Assembly: GCA_031216915.1 (NCBI GenBank)
Contig: CM062289.1
Location: 390,495,674-390,559,673 of the forward strand
Length of the DNA stretch: 64,000 bases
Direction of reading: 5' to 3'
Origin: Pictodentalium vernedei
Taxonomy: Eukaryota; Mollusca; Scaphopoda; Dentaliida; Dentaliidae
Of the stretch, positions 1 to 9,543 are shown one piece after another; within the stretch, counting starts at the first letter, position 1; each line of letters starts with the position of its first letter. The notes under the pieces were generated by a model. It saw only the letters and a list, made by a program, of their open reading frames with translations. It did not search any database and was not told the origin of the DNA. A program made the position numbers and the translations under genes.

Positions 1-65
1 CTTTCCGCAATTTCTTCGATAATCTGTCATTTAGCTTATAATAAAGTGTTATATTCTTTTCTGAT

Positions 66-1205
66 TTGTATTGTCAAGACACGGCAAATGTTGCAAACAA
101 AACATATAATTTTAAATCAGACACACCATCTCCCGTATATAATTTAAATAATGAGAAAATAACAAATTATGAAGTTATAACTGCAATAAGAGGTTTAAAA
201 AACAATAAGTCTCCATGTAGTGATTTAATATGGAACGAACTTTTGAAAACTGTCGGCTCCTTCATAACAGATGACTTGACTAATATATTTAATATAGTCC
301 TTTCGTTTACAAGATACCCGATAAGTTGGAATGAGTCAGTTTTGACACCAATTTATACAAAGAGAGACAGGTATTATCTGTACAACAATAGGGCTATAGC
401 GATGAGTAGCTCAGTGCGGAAGCTATTCAAAAAAATTATTATCAATAGAATGTCGGATTACATAGAAAATAATGGAATAATAAGTGATAATCAGTTTGGA
501 TTCAGAAAGCAAAGAAGTACCATAGATAGTGCGTTCATATTAAAATCTATAAGTCGAAAATATATAAATGAAGGGTACAGGGTTTTTACTGCTTTCGTAG
601 ATTTTCGTAAAGCGTTTGATTTGGTTACTAGAGATATTATGTTTGCGACGTTAGAACACCTCGGTATTGCAGGGAATATTCTGAATACTATAAAATCGAT
701 GTGTGCAACTAGAGCTTATTAGACCAAAACCAGTGCTGGGTTAGGTCCTCGTAGGATATCCACAGTTGGGGTTAGGCAGGGGTGTGTCATATCGCCCACA
801 TTCTTAAAATATTTATTGATGATATTGGAAATGAATTCGATGAAAAATGTAGACCGGTTACTGTTGGTGACAAATCAACAAATCATCTTTTATTTGGAGA
901 TGATTTAGTAATGATGTCGGAAACACCAGAAGGTTTTCAGATGTCACAGTGTTTGAATAAGTTGTTTAGCTATGCGCCCAGAAATGATATTTTTATTAAT
1001 CATTCCAAAACTAAATGTATGATTTTTCACAAAAGAGCTTTAAAAAAGTACCAACATTCAGTTTAGATGATAATATTTTAGAATGAGTGAAAGAGTATAC
1101 ATATTTGAGGGTTAAATTTTCTTTTAATGGAAATGTACGGAGTGCCCAGTCCAATGCAGTTTGTAAAGGTGAGAAAGCATTTTATTACACATCCATTAAA
1201 CTTTA
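66..1205 (+). pseudogene. LINE ORF2 reverse transcriptase domain, copy 1 (broken)
   Basis: This is the reverse transcriptase part of a non-LTR retrotransposon ORF2. Seen directly: an open stretch of 218 codons from 66 with fingers/palm motifs, including the FGFRKQRST block and motif A (AFVDFRKAFD, around 590-625). After a stop near 720 the RQGC motif follows in another frame at about 770-785. The catalytic motif reads FGDD instead of the usual [FY]ADD, in an open stretch at 782-1,066. Further stops and frameshifts make it inactive. The window starts inside the element, so the upstream endonuclease is missing here but present in the sister copy at 10,935. The clade is uncertain (CR1/L2/Jockey-like); reverse transcriptase identity is firm. 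Confidence 0.88.
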
Positions 1206-2155
1206 AACCCTCGTATTTAACGGAATCGCCGCTATGACATAAATGTTTCTGAATTCAACTGGAAATGTACAAGCCGGAACTTTTTTTCCAGCCCCGTTTT
1301 TCTAGTTCCTTTCCTGTCGAGTCATTAGTTACGCTTCGAATAGTTTCCAAATTTCGTTATACAGTTATCGATCGTCTGTCGCGTAGTGTGAAAATGAAAA
1401 TGTACAAAGCAAAATAAAGTCGGCTCACAAAAAAATTAGTTAACCAAAAATGACATAATATTAAAAAACAAACATTTCCAACCACAACATTAACCCAGTT
1501 CCGTGGCCGTCTCGTCTGCGGATCCCCATATATCTAAATTGATCAACTTTATTTCGGTAAATCCTCGGACATCCTGACATGCTTCGAACTTCTTTTAAAA
1601 AAGTTTCTCTCAGCTGTTTTGCAAATCTGCCCAAATTTGTACTTCTGTTTTTACTCTCAGTAATAGCCACCAAATGGTTAGGCGTGAATGGACACCAGCC
1701 GAAGAGTAACAGCGATACGAATTTCAACAAACACGCCCACGGCAATAGAAAAGATAACGAATGTAATTTAGACGGTTCCCAAAAGGTTGTTTTGATTTTT
1801 CATCGACCCATTTGATCAGTACATCTTCAAGCAAAACAAACGGACTCTTCACCTTTGGGTTTAAACACCGCAATTAAAATTTACTTATTTAAATGAATTT
1901 TAATGCGTGAGATGTGTAATAAACACAGGACGCGATGTGTGTTTGAATGGGTGAGTGTTTTACGTAACTCATTGGAATGGCGTAGTCATATTTCGCGAGA
2001 GCCGTAGACGAAATATGACTACGCCATTTCAACGAGTTATGCAAAACACCCACCGATTCAAACACACGTCGCGTTCTGTCTATATAGGCACTGACGTCAG
2101 CGCTTCGTAAACATGATATTTATCCCGTGTCTACATGGTGTAAACTATTGAAAAG
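1206..2155. repeat. Old insertion in LINE copy 1, with foldback segment
   Basis: This stretch interrupts the LINE reading frame between the end of the RT thumb and the segment that resumes with a LLYGCELW motif. The same interruption is present at 14,561-15,384, so it predates the duplication of the locus. Positions 1,915-2,095 fold back: an arm ending in a CGTAGTCATATTTCG-type sequence is followed about 12 bases later by its near complement, and both outer ends carry an ACGCGATGTGTGTTTGAA-like motif. The overlapping open stretches at 1,461-1,815 have no recognisable domain. Confidence 0.55.
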
Positions 2156-2428
2156 CTAATCAAATCGATATTATTGTATGGGTGTGAGTTATGGGCACCT
2201 GATAATAACTTTGATAAAATTGATATCACACCTGATGAGCAAACGCATTTAAGATTTTGTAAATCTGTACTTGGTGTTAAGAGAAAATCATCTAATTATG
2301 CCTCACATGCAGAACTAGGTAGATTCCCTTTAATTCATGATGGAATAATGAATACTATTCGACATATTATCAGAATAACTGAATTCAATGACCAGTCGCC
2401 GCTTCGATCGGTGGCATGTACGGTAAGT
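2156..2428 (+). pseudogene. LINE ORF2 segment after RT, copy 1
   Basis: This continues the LINE ORF2 after the insertion. The translation contains LLYGCELWAPD and then a helical stretch with HLRFCKSVLGVKRKSSN, as in the region after the thumb of many LINE ORF2 proteins. It is open until it meets the insertion at 2,431. The matching segment in the sister copy is 15,385-15,650. It is non-functional because of the surrounding breaks. Confidence 0.75.
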
Positions 2429-2430
2429 GA

Positions 2431-3490
2431 AGATAAAGTGGTTTTGCGCACCGAAGGCGCGCAGGGACGGTATAAGAGAAGGCCCTTTCGACCCTTAGCA
2501 ATGACTATATTTAAATTTTTCTTTCTATCATGTCTGGGCGCGGCAAAGGCGGAGAGAGTTGAGGTACTCAGTGGCGTCTATGTCTCCGGTGATTCTTCTT
2601 TGGAGGAGGTGGCCGTGATGGAGAGATGTATGTTGGTGGCGTTGTTTGTACAAGAGGAAGCATAGGTTCTGATTTTGTTACGAACGGCCTGATCCTAGCT
2701 GTCTCTTAGGATTTTTTTGTGTTCTGCGAGCTCATTTAGAAGGTACTACTTGATTGTGTTAGGTTTTAATCCTGTTCCTGTGTAGAAGTTGAGTTTCTCG
2801 TGACTTTCAGCTCGGAATCTGTCGTCCTGGATCTCCTCCCCAAGGAATGCCTCCACGGAGTCCGGGATGCTCTCCTCCTGGTTAGATTCCTGATCCGAAG
2901 AAGCAAGAGCTGGAGGGGTGGAAGGTACGTCAACTGGGACTACTTCCTCTACCGTAAACAGATCTTCCTCCTCCATCTCCTCTTCAGATGAAGAGTCTGA
3001 TGGGTTAGAGATTGATCTGTCACCTGACGACCAGTAGTCTTTCGGATCCTCCTCCTGTGAGGGGGTACCGGGCTGGACAAGGGTTGGTCAGGGTGGTCAG
3101 GGGTGACAGGTGTCGACCCTATGACGCCCTAACTTGCCTCTTTCTCTTCCTTCTCCTTCTCCAAAACTACGTCATTCGGACGGCATCTCGTCGTCTGGCG
3201 GAGAGTCCCTTCTTTCTCTTCCTCTTCCTCTTCTTCTTGGTGGTGGCTGTACTGCTCCGGCGGTCTTCATCCAACTTGTCCGAGTCACTAGGAGGGTGAC
3301 CAGTGTGGGAGGAAATCCCCCACGAAAGGTGGTACACCTCTCCAAGGACGTCGGTTCTATCTTAGTCTCAAAATCCACTGTCAAGTGAATTGTTCCCTTG
3401 CGTACCTGGATACTCCAGGTGGTATCAAGGGCGGCCTTCACTTTGGTCAGTGTCTCTTGGATAACTAATGGTAGCTCCATTGTTCATGAT
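2431..3490 (-). mobile_element. Retroposed element fragment with 9-bp target duplication
   Basis: A 1,060-bp insertion private to LINE copy 1. It is flanked by the direct repeat GGTAAGTGA (2,422-2,430 and 3,491-3,499), present once in the sister copy at about 15,653-15,661. No terminal inverted repeats are visible, which suits target-primed retrotransposition. On the minus strand the 3' end (2,435-2,505) carries a short stem with a C(TTCG)G loop and closely resembles 18,110-18,175, so these are probably copies of one retroelement 3' terminus. Coding-like sequence lies on the minus strand (see 2,749-3,480). Confidence 0.7.
2749..3480 (-). pseudogene. Unrecognised ORF inside the retroposed fragment (ORF1-like?)
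   Basis: Two open stretches run in succession on the minus strand. The first (3,480 to 3,172, 102 codons) has a hydrophobic N-terminal half containing FRGGFPPTLVTLL, then an Arg-rich run ending in PPRRRGRGRERR. The second (2,976 to 2,746, 76 codons) is strongly acidic (MEEEDLFTVEEV start, many E and D). A basic then acidic low-complexity protein in one strand direction suggests a nucleic-acid-binding ORF1 or gag-like product joined by a frameshift. I do not recognise the family. Which retroelement it belongs to is inference. Confidence 0.35.
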
Positions 3491-4075
3491 GGTAAGTGAT
3501 TCTACAACCAATCGATTTAATGAGGTGTTGAAAGATCCATTGTCATTAGAAAAGTTAAATGCTGTTCAATATATCAAAAAGGATCACATCTCAAGGTTCC
3601 AGACAGAAATGTTCGATGATGCGAAGAAAGGAGAAAATGAACAAATTGAGACCATATCGCACATTCAAAGATAATTACGATTTAGAGCCTTACTTGATCT
3701 CAGTTAAAAATTATAGTCTACGGACAATGTTCAGTAAACTAAGAATCAGCAATCATAAGCCAGAAATAAAAATAGGGAGACATCATTGCCCCAAGGTTCC
3801 ACATGAATAACGAATATGCAAGAATTGTGATGCCAATGTTGTAGAATCAGAAGAACACTTTATAATGAAATGTAAAATATCTGAAGATGATCGCAAGTTA
3901 TATTTTGAACAAATTCAATCGAAGGAAGTGAAATTTAAGCATTTAAACGACAAAGAAAAATTTGTCTTTGTTATAAGAAATGAAAAATCCGAATTATGTG
4001 GAATCATCTGTAACATGGTTAGGTGCTTCATCGAAAAAAGGTCATCACATAGAAATAACATATGATGTATTGTTA
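3491..4075 (+). pseudogene. LINE ORF2 C-terminal region, copy 1
   Basis: This is the C-terminal part of the same ORF2. It is open in pieces at 3,468-3,674, 3,559-3,810 and 3,865-4,065. It includes YDLEPYLISVKNYSLR and a CCHC-like zinc-knuckle motif around 3,820-3,870 (a Cys pair, then EEHFIMKC). LINE ORF2 proteins commonly end with such a C-x2-C...H...C cluster. Several frameshifts and a stop separate the pieces. The sister copy is 15,660-16,250. Confidence 0.75.
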
Positions 4076-4598
4076 TTTATTGCACGCCTGTTCTATGTAA
4101 TCCCCATTCACAGCAACACTAAAAAAAACATGCGGAAAATGAAAATCTTTTCCGCACATGTGTGCGGAACGGAAATCGTTGACGGACTATTTTTAAATAG
4201 AAGCGAAATTTCACTGGAATTTTTTACAAATCAAAGCAACGCAATTACAATTTGAATCGCTAACTATAGCTGAAAATCGTCCACTGAGTTCCAATGTGTT
4301 CTCTGTGCCAGTAGGCACATAGAACACATTGGAAATCAGGGGGCGAAATAGTAACACCCCCCCCCCCCCCCCCCTCCCTCGCAAATTTAGTTGGCGATAA
4401 AATGTGTTCTTTTTGTTGATAGTTGTCAAATGAATTGCTGAGTGTTCTTCTAATAATTGTTTTTTATATGCATGAAGGCGTGTAATAAACACAGAACGAC
4501 ACGCGTGAAGGGTTACACTGCGGCCTCTCGTTCTATCCTTCTGCGCTGGCACTCGTGCCATATCGATTAACCCTTTCACCCGCGCGTGTAATTCTGTA
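4076..4598. repeat. Foldback insertion private to copy 1
   Basis: Copy 2 runs directly from the LINE coding end into its 3' tail at 16,265-16,285, while copy 1 has about 520 extra bases here. The insert contains a palindrome at 4,291-4,333 (arms CCAATGTGTTCTCTGTG and complement) and a C run at 4,358-4,374. The motif at 4,480-4,510 resembles the end of the foldback at 1,915. It is probably a MITE-type insertion; its exact ends are not certain. Confidence 0.45.
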
Positions 4599-4745
4599 TA
4601 TTAATTTGTTACTCCCTGTTACTCTTTTTTATTGTATTACTTATGTATTGTTGATATGGTATCGGCCCTCGTGGATGTAAATTGTCATTAAAATCTAATC
4701 TAGTCAAGTGTAATGAAACACCTAAATTCTTCTAATCATTTATAA
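4599..4745 (+). other. LINE 3' untranslated end, copy 1
   Basis: This matches 16,281-16,390 of the second copy. It ends with the repetitive AAATCTAATCTA-type tail expected at the 3' end of several LINE families, after a GATATGGTATCGGCCCTCGT block. It marks the end of the retrotransposon; sequence beyond it belongs to the host locus or to other elements. Confidence 0.6.
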
Positions 4746-4922
4746 ATATCTCGATAGAAGCCAAATGAAAAATATGTGATCTACTTCCTAAATATGTATA
4801 AAATATGTATAAAAATAAAAAAAAAAAATAGGTGTGTTTCCCCTTTGTTTGTCGGTTTCAGAATTAATGTCAGTAACTTCACATTCATTCTTAGAAATCC
4901 GGGACAAATTTGGTTCCACGTG

Positions 4923-5159
4923 CAGTACGTGGAGAGTGTATTATCACTAAATCACCCACAGAGTGGAGATTCCACCCAAGCAATAATTTCAAATTTGTTG
5001 CAAAGCATAACAAGCACAAGTAAAGTTTCATCCAATGGACCACCGAGTTTAACCATTGGCTGAAACATTTCTTGTGTTTTTTTTTAATTTGAAAGTTATA
5101 GTTTGAGTGATAACTCCATTCTGCGGGTGATTTAGTTACAATCCACTCTCCACGTACTG
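4923..5159. mobile_element. MITE with CAGTACGTGG termini, copy 1
   Basis: Inverted ends start CAGTACGTGGAGAGTG and match the complement at the right end over about 40 bases, including an ATCACTAAATCACCC-type inner part. A TA follows the right end, as for Tc1/mariner-type elements. The centre (5,020-5,065) is a palindrome around CCAATGGACCACC. The same insertion sits at 16,572-16,828. There is no transposase inside. Confidence 0.65.
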
Positions 5160-5264
5160 TAGAACCAAAACCCATCGAAGAACCCAAATAAATGAGTCTT
5201 CATGTGATCTAGAATCAAGCAATTTCATATGGAGTTGCCTATCTTGTTTATATGAAAAATTGCC

Positions 5265-5395
5265 GTTGCCGCGCAACAAAACCCTCACCCAACGAATCGA
5301 TCGCATTTGCGCGTAATATTTTAATTAAGCAATTGAAAAAAGTATTTTTTTAAAAAATGCAACAAAACCATATTATGTTACCCCTCTTTGGAACG
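5265..5395. repeat. Half copy of TTAA palindrome MITE (subfamily 2)
   Basis: This contains the left half of the subfamily 2 MITE seen whole at 45,694-45,934: an AACGAATCG...GCGTAAT block, then ACCATATTATGTTACCCCTC, up to the GGAACGAGCTCG centre, where it stops. It is shared with 16,880-17,010, so it is older than the duplication. Confidence 0.6.
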
Positions 5396-5844
5396 AGCTC
5401 GCCGTAATTTCACTCAACACAGGGCCCCAAAATGGTCTCCACTATCGTGACAACACTCGCTACAAATGCCCCAGATTAGCTCCTTGAGCACTAAATTTTG
5501 CAAAATTTTATCGGAGATGTGTGTCGGGGTAGTCCTAACTAGGACTCTCCAGTCATTGCTCCTCCTCTCACTCCCCAGAGTTGGGGAGGAGACACTGATC
5601 AGGGAGTCCTAGTTAGAACACGGACATGCACCCGAAACCCCACACAACGGCCTTTCAAACTTCATCTTTACTTCCCCCTCCCCCACCCCCCCCACCCCCC
5701 AAAAAAACAAACCAAAAATGGCTAGATCACCCCCTATTATACAATCCTTGCTACGCGCATGTTACTTGTGTATGCTGCAAAATAAACTTTCATTCATTCA
5801 TTTATGATTTCTAAAAATGCAACTGGAAAATAAAATAAACTTAC
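5396..5844. other. Spacer with hairpin and C runs
   Basis: No gene is seen. Positions 5,515-5,625 fold back (TCCTAACTAGGACTC against GAGTCCTAGTTAG). Short C and A homopolymers lie at 5,672-5,707. If the exon at 5,845-5,941 is real, this would be the start of its first intron. The equivalent in copy 2 is 17,010-17,447. Confidence 0.4.
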
Positions 5845-5941
5845 AAAGAACGATCATGCCCATTATCACGAGAAAAAACAGGTCGAAATTGTTCTTTAAA
5901 ATCAGAAAACGCTCTGCAATGTCGGTCTCGTTGAGCTCCAT
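5845..5941 (-). CDS. Putative first coding exon of an AMT-type ammonium transporter, copy 1
   Basis: On the minus strand, an ATG at 5,941 opens 32 codons plus one base, then a strong splice donor GTAAGT (5,844 downward). The peptide begins MELNETDIAERF and ends FFLVIMGMIVL. Established knowledge: AMT/Rh-family ammonium transporters of invertebrates start with a short polar N-terminus and then a first membrane helix of the type D-x-FFL-x2-MG-x-I-x-F followed by MQCGFAFLEAG. Here the exon would stop exactly before that MQCGFAFLEAG part, leaving one base (T) of a Phe codon. The same exon length and phase occur at 17,448 and 50,410. No second exon is found in the window, so this may be a truncated duplicate. 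Confidence 0.55.
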
Positions 5942-6365
5942 TTTGATTTTGTAATGCGTACTTCAGAAAGAGTGAAAACAATATTTTTTCCAGTTTCAAT
6001 ATTGCTAAACATTCAATGAATTCCTTTAAAGTGGACGTATGAAGAAAAATCGGAGGTCACAAAAGTTTCGCATCAGTAAACAGAACGATTTTATTGGCTA
6101 GAGAGAAATGCTTGCAAAACATTAAAACTATTTAGAAAATAATGTATTGGTTCTAACGCATTTTCCACTTTTGTACCGTATAATGATTTGTGTCATCAGC
6201 AAATCATTATACGGTACATTCGGATCAGCTCATTCACCTGTTAGATTGTCAGCTGTGGTTCAATATATCCCTTGTACACGTTCACTTGGACATATTAACC
6301 TTTTGATTTACGTTTAAATAAAAGATTATTCTGATTAATTAACACCTGGATAAATTAACATATGG
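5942..6365 (-). promoter_or_regulatory. Possible upstream region of the transporter-like exon, copy 1
   Basis: No coding sequence is seen. Read on the minus strand it has CCAAT-box-like motifs (GCCAATAAAAT near 6,090; AACCAATACAT near 6,150) and AT-rich stretches, about 150-210 bases upstream of the ATG. The PIF/Harbinger element landed about 430 bases upstream. A promoter role is inference only. Confidence 0.25.
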
Positions 6366-6547
6366 TAAAGCCCCGGTCACACAGAGAGAGATTGAAGGCA
6401 AGACTCTCTGCGACGGCCAAATTTGTGGGTTCGCCCGTCGAATCTCTATGAACTTGCGATGCCTTGCCATTGTTCTTGCGATTCTCGCAGGTGACCGCAG
6501 GTGTTTTTGACCTTGTTCAAAATCTTCCTGCGATGGTTCACAGCGCA

Positions 6548-6640
6548 CGTCGGCAGGCACCAACGTGCGTCGGCGCCTGCCGACGCCCGCCAACGTACGT
6601 CAACGCGCGTCATTACACGTAGGCGTGCGCCTATCAGCAG
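6548..6640. repeat. Left subterminal repeat array of the PIF/Harbinger element
   Basis: Closely spaced, alternating variants of a GTCGGCGCCTGCCGACG / AACGTACGTCAACGCGCG motif, many of them nearly palindromic. The right end has a matching array of GTGCGTC-type words. Such subterminal clusters often bind transposase or its accessory Myb-like protein in this superfamily; that role is inferred here. A long G run (6,655-6,694) lies just inside. Confidence 0.5.
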
Positions 6641-6855
6641 ATGGTATAAAGGGTGGGGGGGGGGGCGAGGGGGGGGGGGGGGGGGGGGGGGGGTTGGCTG
6701 GGCACACAATAATTACAACATTCAGTGTCTTCTTGCTCCGCAACTGACAACATCTCTACATGTTTTGAGATTACTATAGTTTACTATAAAAAAAATAAAA
6801 AATTAAAATTAAAATTTAAGCAAAAGTTCATGGCAAACATCACAAGTTACCGATA

Positions 6856-7899
6856 TTAAATCTTATTCCATTGCCAAATCACAGAACCAGCCGCACTGTT
6901 GTAGTAGTGCTTCAGGTACATTCTGACTCTCTTTGCCTCTCTCGTCGCCATGTTGCCTCCCTGTTGCACATTGCGAACATCATCCAGAACACCTGCATCC
7001 CGCCACGCGCCTGGTATTACCCGGTGGTCCTGGTCTTCCTGGTCTACAACACGGTTCTGAAGGGCAGGGTACCTGATCCTCATCAAGTTGTGGAGGCACA
7101 TGGTCACCGTGGTGATGAGAGTCCCGGTATTTGGTTCCTGTTCCATCGTTGTAAGTAAGCAACAGAATCTGTTGGACAGGATCCCAAAGCCGTTCTCTAC
7201 AACTCTTCTTGCACGGGACGTCTTGTAATTGAGGATGCGTTCGTCATCATTCATGTTTCTGTGTGAGAAGGGTTTGATGAGGTGAGGCCTCAGCGGGAAC
7301 GCGTCGTCCCCTACCAAGAAGTAGGGCACATACCTATCGTCGTTCGGCAAGGGCCCTTGAGGTGGTAAGCCTATGGTGCCAGTGTCCTTCAGAGTTGAGG
7401 CGTTGTATATTGCGCAATCTGAGGTCGACCCCTCAGACCCTACATCAGCCCACATAAACTTGTAGTCTGCGTCGACTATCGCCAACATGATAATGGAGTA
7501 ATACCTCTTATAGTTAAAATACAGTGAGCCAGAATTCTTCGGACACTTGATGGACACGTGCTTGCCGTCAATGGCCCCACATGCATGGTGGTAATCCCAC
7601 CTCGACGCAAACCTCTCGGCCACCCGACGCAACCCGGCTTCTGTTGTCGAAAGGTCAAGTAGCTCATCCTTGTACTCTTCTACGATGGCTTTAGATACTT
7701 CCCGCACCAATAATGAAATTGTGTTGTGTGGGACACGAAAGGAATAGCCAAGGCTGTGGTAGCTGTTGTCAGTAGCCATATACCTCAAAGTTGTGGCAAC
7801 CTTCAGGCCAGGCTCCAGGGACTTGCGGTAATTGGTCTCCTCCCTCGACACCCAGGGTGCCAAACCTTGCACAAGTTCATGAAACATCGCGGGCTCCAT
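6856..7899 (-). CDS. PIF/Harbinger DDE transposase (HARBI1-like nuclease)
   Basis: This 347-codon open frame on the minus strand encodes the nuclease that cuts and joins the transposon ends. Motifs seen: GAIDGKHV (first Asp, about residue 110), an AIVDADYKF...SEGSTSDCAIY block, LVGDDAFPL (second Asp, about residue 193) and ARRVVENGFGIL (Glu, about residue 233). These match the DDE_Tnp_4/HARBI1 pattern. The start at 7,899 is the first ATG, but the true N-terminus probably lies in another frame upstream (7,900-8,117). Length is close to family members (about 350-400). It ends about 490 bases from the left TIR. No Myb/SANT partner ORF is recognised inside the element. Confidence 0.92.
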   Translation of the reverse strand: MEPAMFHELVQGLAPWVSREETNYRKSLEPGLKVATTLRYMATDNSYHSLGYSFRVPHNTISLLVREVSKAIVEEYKDELLDLSTTEAGLRRVAERFASRWDYHHACGAIDGKHVSIKCPKNSGSLYFNYKRYYSIIMLAIVDADYKFMWADVGSEGSTSDCAIYNASTLKDTGTIGLPPQGPLPNDDRYVPYFLVGDDAFPLRPHLIKPFSHRNMNDDERILNYKTSRARRVVENGFGILSNRFCCLLTTMEQEPNTGTLITTVTMCLHNLMRIRYPALQNRVVDQEDQDHRVIPGAWRDAGVLDDVRNVQQGGNMATREAKRVRMYLKHYYNSAAGSVIWQWNKI

Positions 7900-8117
7900 T
7901 CAAAGGAAACCCCATAAAGGCGCCATGGGATTCCCTCTCCAATTCTGCCATCAAAGTCTTGTACTGGCCCAACTGAGGTCTTTTCAGAATCCATGGTCTC
8001 ACTCAGAACCTTCTTCTCTCTCTGTCTTCTTCTGTGGTGTAGGGCTACAGCCAACACTCTAAGATTCTGGAGTTGTTGCACCTGTAGTACCTGTTGTTGC
8101 ACCTGTCCGTCGGCCAT
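7900..8117 (-). pseudogene. Out-of-frame N-terminal extension of the transposase
   Basis: On the minus strand, an ATG at 8,117 (MADGQVQQQVLQVQQLQ) opens a frame rich in Gln and Arg that runs past GRIGEGIPWRLYGV. It then passes the transposase start in a different frame. A one-base shift or a small intron near 7,900 would join it to the transposase. HARBI1-like proteins usually have such an N-terminal segment. I read it as a frameshift, not certain. Confidence 0.45.
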
Positions 8118-8169
8118 GATGAAGTGAGATTGATGTTTTGGGAATCTGAGCACCCCTTTATATACTCAC

Positions 8170-8365
8170 CTGTCTGACCGCCGATGAAATGCACGCCGAC
8201 GTACCATAACCCACCATAACCCGCGCCGTGAGGCACGGTAAAATGTGCGTCATGGTGCGTCAATGCATGCCGACGCACCATGACGCACAGTTTATCTTCT
8301 TTTAATGTGCGCCGTCGCATCTACGTAACTGTGCGTCGATGCACGTGGACGCACGCTGTGGCACG
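8170..8365. repeat. Right subterminal repeat array of the PIF/Harbinger element
   Basis: At least seven GTGCGTC / GACGCAC-type words occur in both orientations, spaced 10-20 bases, including ATGGTGCGTC and its near complement. They mirror the array at 6,548-6,640. The base composition (GC-rich) contrasts sharply with the AT-rich surroundings. Confidence 0.5.
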
Positions 8366-8503
8366 CCTAATCTCTTGCATAGGTACATAGGGTCTCTAGG
8401 CGTCTCTTTGATGTGACCGCAAGTAAGATGCATGGAGCCTCGGTCCAAATTGACCATCGGGAGTAAAGGCGCGAGCCATCTTTCTGGTCTGACCGGGGCT
8501 TAA

Positions 8504-8835
8504 GGCACTTTCAAAAAATGTCACCAAATCCTTTCCTTTTTCTACACCTTAAATGATACAAGAGAAGCTATACAGACTGTGAAAGGCGGTCAACCACTAG
8601 ATTACGGCAGCTGCAAGGACAAGACAATTCGATCCATATCAGTCTCAGTCCTCGGAACCTCCGCCTACAGGACAGTCTTAATATCGTAACCTCCGGGTCC
8701 CAAAAAGAGCAAGAAAAAGCATATTCGCCGCTAGCCTGTCCCCGTCCCGCTTTTCTCACTTGCCTCGCCCAGACAATGGCATGAAACCAAATTATAATTA
8801 TACAGTCAACTTGGATCGAAAAGGGCTTGCCCCAC
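8504..8835. repeat. Tail sequence shared with copy 2, copy 1
   Basis: From 8,536 this matches 18,183-18,476 closely, including GGTCAACCACTAGATTACG and CAGACAATGRCATG. It ends in GAAAAGGGCTTGC (8,818-8,830). It resembles the 3' terminus of the retroelement at 2,431-3,490 in layout. The short ORF readings here have no recognisable domain. It is probably an old retroelement 3' end, not a gene. Confidence 0.5.
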
Positions 8836-8910
8836 GGTTGTAGGAAACTAAGAAACAGGACACTAAGAAACGGACACTGAGAAACAGAACAGTAAGGAAC
8901 GGACACTTTA
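8836..8910. repeat. A-rich word array (FB4), one side only
   Basis: It begins GGTTGTAGGAAAC and then repeats a word of about 14 bases, AAGAAACGGACACT-like, four to five times. Layout and first bases resemble the ends of FB1, FB2 and FB3. No inverted partner is seen in the window, so this is a solo end or an unrelated microsatellite. Confidence 0.35.
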
Positions 8911-9540
8911 ACCCTTTCCAAATAACCCCCATTAAAATGTTCAGCTAATTCAATATTTTTAATTATATTTTGAGTGTTTTTATTTATCATTATTATTTAC
9001 CATTTTTTGGACATTATTACTAAATATAAGTTGTTATATCCCCTGAGAGAAAATATTCCTACATACAAATTTTAACATATTTATTAAGTTGTAATATTTA
9101 CTATTTACTAAAAAAGAAGAAGTAGATAAACAATTAATAGTAATGACAACAAAGAGTGTTTAAGATTTATGATCAGCTTGTGTGTGTTTGTTCAATAATT
9201 ACCCTCAGCTACATTGTTTTTATTGTTAGCTTGTTCGTTGATATGCAATTTTTGTTTGTTATTTTCTTTTCTTAAAGATAAGAGGAATATTTCTTTTGTG
9301 TCCTTGTTTGGGCTCTCTTTCTATGCCCCCCCCCCCCCCCCCTTCTCACCAACTGATATATAAGGGAGTCTACCTGTTAGACATTCATTTATTTTTCCTT
9401 TTTCTAAAATAACCACCAAACTGCGGTTTCAGTATTACCATAATATGCCCACTTCTCTAAGCAAACGCGGAGCAGAACTCTTGTAGTTATGCAAAATTCC
9501 TAGCCATCTTCCAGTTCGAGGTTTTTGAAAACGGAATCCG
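8911..9540. other. AT-rich stretch with no gene seen
   Basis: Mostly A+T rich, with a pure C run near 9,325-9,342. It holds no open frame with a recognisable domain. The last 100 bases may be the decayed 5' part of the Tc1-like element that follows. Confidence 0.5.
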
Positions 9541-9543
9541 AAG

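Larger units (their letters stand above)
6369..8500. mobile_element. PIF/Harbinger transposon, 2.13 kb, with TAA target duplication
   Basis: The element begins AGCCCCGGTCA and ends TGACCGGGGCT-like (the right end reads GACCGGGGCT), a terminal inverted repeat of about 10-11 bases. It is flanked by TAA (6,366-6,368 and 8,501-8,503), the 3-bp target typical of this superfamily. The sister locus has the unoccupied site ATGG-TAA-GGCAC at 17,956-17,967, direct proof of insertion after duplication. It encodes a DDE transposase on the minus strand and has GC-rich subterminal repeat arrays at both ends. The N-terminal part of the coding region is out of frame, so it may be inactive. Confidence 0.93.

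Noticed and set aside
1461-1815. Overlapping opposite-strand ORFs inside the LINE insertion
   Set aside because: Neither is open in the sister copy at 14,860-15,070, and neither shows a domain.
9240-9540. N-terminal DNA-binding part of the Tc1-like transposase
   Set aside because: No helix-turn-helix-like frame or inverted terminal repeat could be found upstream of 9,540, so the element is treated as 5' truncated.
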